Origin: an uncultured Gemmiger sp.
GTDB taxonomy: Bacteria > Bacillota > Clostridia > Oscillospirales > Ruminococcaceae
Direction: 5' to 3'
NCBI GenBank assembly: GCA_944388145.1
Contig: CALXHQ010000003.1
Location: 1 to 64,000, forward strand
DNA: 64,000 nucleotides
Shown: piece after piece, positions 62,353 through 64,000 of the stretch
Position numbering within the stretch: the first letter of the stretch is position 1
Layout: each line of letters opens with the position of its first letter
Position numbers and translations under genes: made by a program
Notes under the pieces: generated by a model
Database searches by the model: none
Told to the model about the DNA's origin: nothing
The model's input: the letters and a program-made list of their open reading frames with translations, nothing else

Positions 62353-64000
62353 TCAGCCAGCCGGCACCGTCAGCAATGCGGGGAAATAGTCGGCCGCAGG
62401 CGGGATGTCCTCCTCGCCGGGCTGGAAGAGCGGTACCCTGCTGGCAAAGGGGCTGTCTGCACCGTCCAGCCGCAGCCAGCTGCACCCGGTCAGTGCGTCG
62501 GGGGCACAGGCCTGCAGCAGCGGATAATCAAAGGTCCGATCGTTGGGCAGGGCCCTGTTCACATCCTCGGCGAGATACAGCACCCCCACCGCTTGCACCT
62601 GCCCTGCCACAGGTGAGCGGGAACTTTCCAGCAGGGCGGCGAAGGTCTGGTACTCGTCCTCGCCCCGCTCGGTCAGGGCGGTGGCGGAGGCCATCTTCAG
62701 GCTGAAATCCCCAAGGAAGCAGGCATCCTCCGGCAAAAGATCCTCAAATCGGCAGAAATTTTCATACATTTGCCGGGCGCGCTGCCCCTCGGTGCCGGTA
62801 CCGTCCCGGAAGGATGCACTCGCCCCGGCATTGTCCGCCAGCAGGTCTGCCAAAGGCAGGCTGTCGCCAAACAGGGACGCCAGCGTGTCGCTGCTGCCCT
62901 GTTCCTGTTCCAGGCGCAGCAACAGATACTCGCCGGCCGTGACGGTGGGCTGTACGGCGCTCTGCCGCAGCCAGTAGTCGATGTCCTCTGTTTCTGCATT
63001 GGGCACGGCGGACGGGCTGCGCAACAGGGCAAGGGCGGCGGCGGTCATCCGGGGGGAGGTGTCCGGTCCAAGCCCCAGCAGATGCAGCTGCTCCCGGGGC
63101 TGCCGGTTGCTGTTAAACGCCCGCAGCCAGGTGTAAAATTCCCGCTGCAAATCGGTCACGTCCGTTTCCTGAAGGTCCGTGTACAGATCCAGCAGGGCCT
63201 CGTCGCCGCCGGTGATATAGGCGTCCAGCAAAACGCCGCCGGCCATGCTGTCCTCTGTCAGCAGGCAGCGCACGCCCGCATCTGCCAGCTGCTGAACCAT
63301 TGCCTGGCGCACCTGTGCGCCGGCAGCCGCGGTGAAGTCATCGCCCAGCAGCCAAACGCGTGTCTGGTCCATCGCGCTGCCGCTCTCTGCGTCGGTTCGG
63401 CCCGGCCCGGCGCCGCTTTCCGGGGTTTCCAGGCGGGCGAAATCGGCATCTGTCGGCCACAGTCCGGACCCGTCGGTCAAGTTCACCGCCAATGTATTGG
63501 CGGCCAGGTACGCCCCAAAGTCCTCCAGCTGTTCCCCGGTGTAATCGCCCAAGGCAGTCTCGACGGTCTGACCGCGGGGATATGTATCGCTGTCACTGTC
63601 CTCATCATAGAGGAAATCGTGCAGGATGGCGATATTTTCGGCCCAGTCAGGGTCGTACATCTGCCGGTTGTCCATGCCGGTGCGCACACCGTAGGTGCCC
63701 TGGGCCGGCAGCGACATCTGCTCCGCCGTCACCCCCAGAAAGCCCGGCAGCTGCACCAACAGCGCGGCGATCTCCGACTTGGTAAAGTTGGTCTGCACAA
63801 GCGGCAGCACGGTGTCCAGCAGGGTGTTCAATTCCAGCGGTGAGGCCGACTTGATCTGATCCAGCACCGCCTGGATGACCGTGCGCTGGCGCTGGATGCG
63901 CATCCAGTCGCTGTCGATGGCCCGCAGCCGGGCGTACTGCAGGGCGGTATAGCCGTCCATGTGGTTGAGGCCGGGGGTAACCTTGTTGACGATCAGCATT
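62353..64000 (-). CDS. LCP-family protein with a C-terminal erythromycin-esterase-like domain (N-terminus outside window)
   Basis: About 549 codons remain. The first part is the end of an LCP catalytic domain: GLNHMDGYTALQYARLRAID and SDWMRIQRQRTVIQAVLDQI, with the Arg residues that bind the lipid diphosphate. After a linker, the last 330 residues start TRVWLLGDDF and include VRCLLTEDS, YTWLRAFNSNRQPREQLHLL and GLGPDTSP. They resemble the EreA/EreC fold in which LGE.xH, a Glu and later His are catalytic; those positions look lost. The combination is unusual and must act outside the cell. The start and membrane anchor are beyond the edge. Confidence 0.75.
   Translation of the reverse strand, partial: MLIVNKVTPGLNHMDGYTALQYARLRAIDSDWMRIQRQRTVIQAVLDQIKSASPLELNTLLDTVLPLVQTNFTKSEIAALLVQLPGFLGVTAEQMSLPAQGTYGVRTGMDNRQMYDPDWAENIAILHDFLYDEDSDSDTYPRGQTVETALGDYTGEQLEDFGAYLAANTLAVNLTDGSGLWPTDADFARLETPESGAGPGRTDAESGSAMDQTRVWLLGDDFTAAAGAQVRQAMVQQLADAGVRCLLTEDSMAGGVLLDAYITGGDEALLDLYTDLQETDVTDLQREFYTWLRAFNSNRQPREQLHLLGLGPDTSPRMTAAALALLRSPSAVPNAETEDIDYWLRQSAVQPTVTAGEYLLLRLEQEQGSSDTLASLFGDSLPLADLLADNAGASASFRDGTGTEGQRARQMYENFCRFEDLLPEDACFLGDFSLKMASATALTERGEDEYQTFAALLESSRSPVAGQVQAVGVLYLAEDVNRALPNDRTFDYPLLQACAPDALTGCSWLRLDGADSPFASRVPLFQPGEEDIPPAADYFPALLTVPAG

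Overview
The window looks like the chromosome of a high-GC, anaerobic, butyrate-forming member of the Clostridia. The Oscillospiraceae/Ruminococcaceae (Gemmiger, Subdoligranulum or Faecalibacterium type) are the best guess. Reasons: a complete Rnf operon, a ptb-buk butyrate pair, Firmicutes-style housekeeping order (infC-rpmI-rplT; plsX-rnc-smc-ftsY; yhbY-nadD-yqeK-LCP-rsfS-leuS), and LytR-CpsA-Psr wall ligases. The genus is inference. Almost all coding DNA is GC-rich with strong GC3 bias. The stretch around 53.5-54.7 kb is visibly AT-rich and looks acquired.

Layout. 1-1.27 kb: open end of a ParM/StbA-like actin gene and a hairpin-rich leader, lying against the 3' end of a tRNA-Val, probably the edge of an integrated element. 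1.4-6.6 kb: rnfCDGEAB. 6.8-10 kb: a BlaI-like repressor, then serC-serA diverging from it. 10-13 kb: a small Ala-rich protein, a pyridoxal kinase, trmL and degV, then a small membrane protein broken by a frameshift. 13.4-24.5 kb: a surface polysaccharide operon (ABC-2 permease, Wzt-like ATPase with a C-terminal recognition domain, a sialyltransferase-like enzyme, a CMP-KDO-synthetase-like enzyme, a DRE-TIM aldolase fused to a second domain, a KdsC-like phosphatase, a DUF2142 membrane protein, two glycosyltransferases and DUF2304). 24.6-29.4 kb: small conserved genes, a PIG-V-like mannosyltransferase, efp, nfo, yqeG and rpsU. 29.6-50.3 kb: a long minus-strand housekeeping block from infC to leuS. 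infC starts on a non-AUG codon behind an attenuator-like leader. 50.7-52.8 kb: ptb-buk with a Rex-like palindrome in its promoter.

52.8-64 kb is the accessory-like end: a PadR regulator with a truncated partner, an AT-rich secreted-protein gene carrying two in-frame stops, a lipoprotein, an M23 peptidase and a YitT protein. Then comes the most unusual locus, three overlapping genes at 57.67-62.26 kb. They encode a radical SAM/SPASM enzyme, a signal-peptide and single-span membrane protein whose C-terminal tail is a dense Cys-Ala repeat (nine cysteines in 24 residues), and a two-module AAA+ ATPase whose first module has lost its Walker A lysine. The gene coupling suggests that the tail is modified or metallated by the radical SAM enzyme and handled by the ATPase. 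The right edge cuts an LCP protein fused to what looks like a degenerate erythromycin-esterase-type domain.

How the parts fit. Rnf and ptb-buk are linked by redox balance, since reduced ferredoxin and NADH feed both. The 13-24 kb cluster appears able to make, activate with CMP, transfer and export a glycan carrying an unusual 2-keto-3-deoxy sugar acid. That pathway and the radical SAM locus are the two places most likely to hold undescribed biology.
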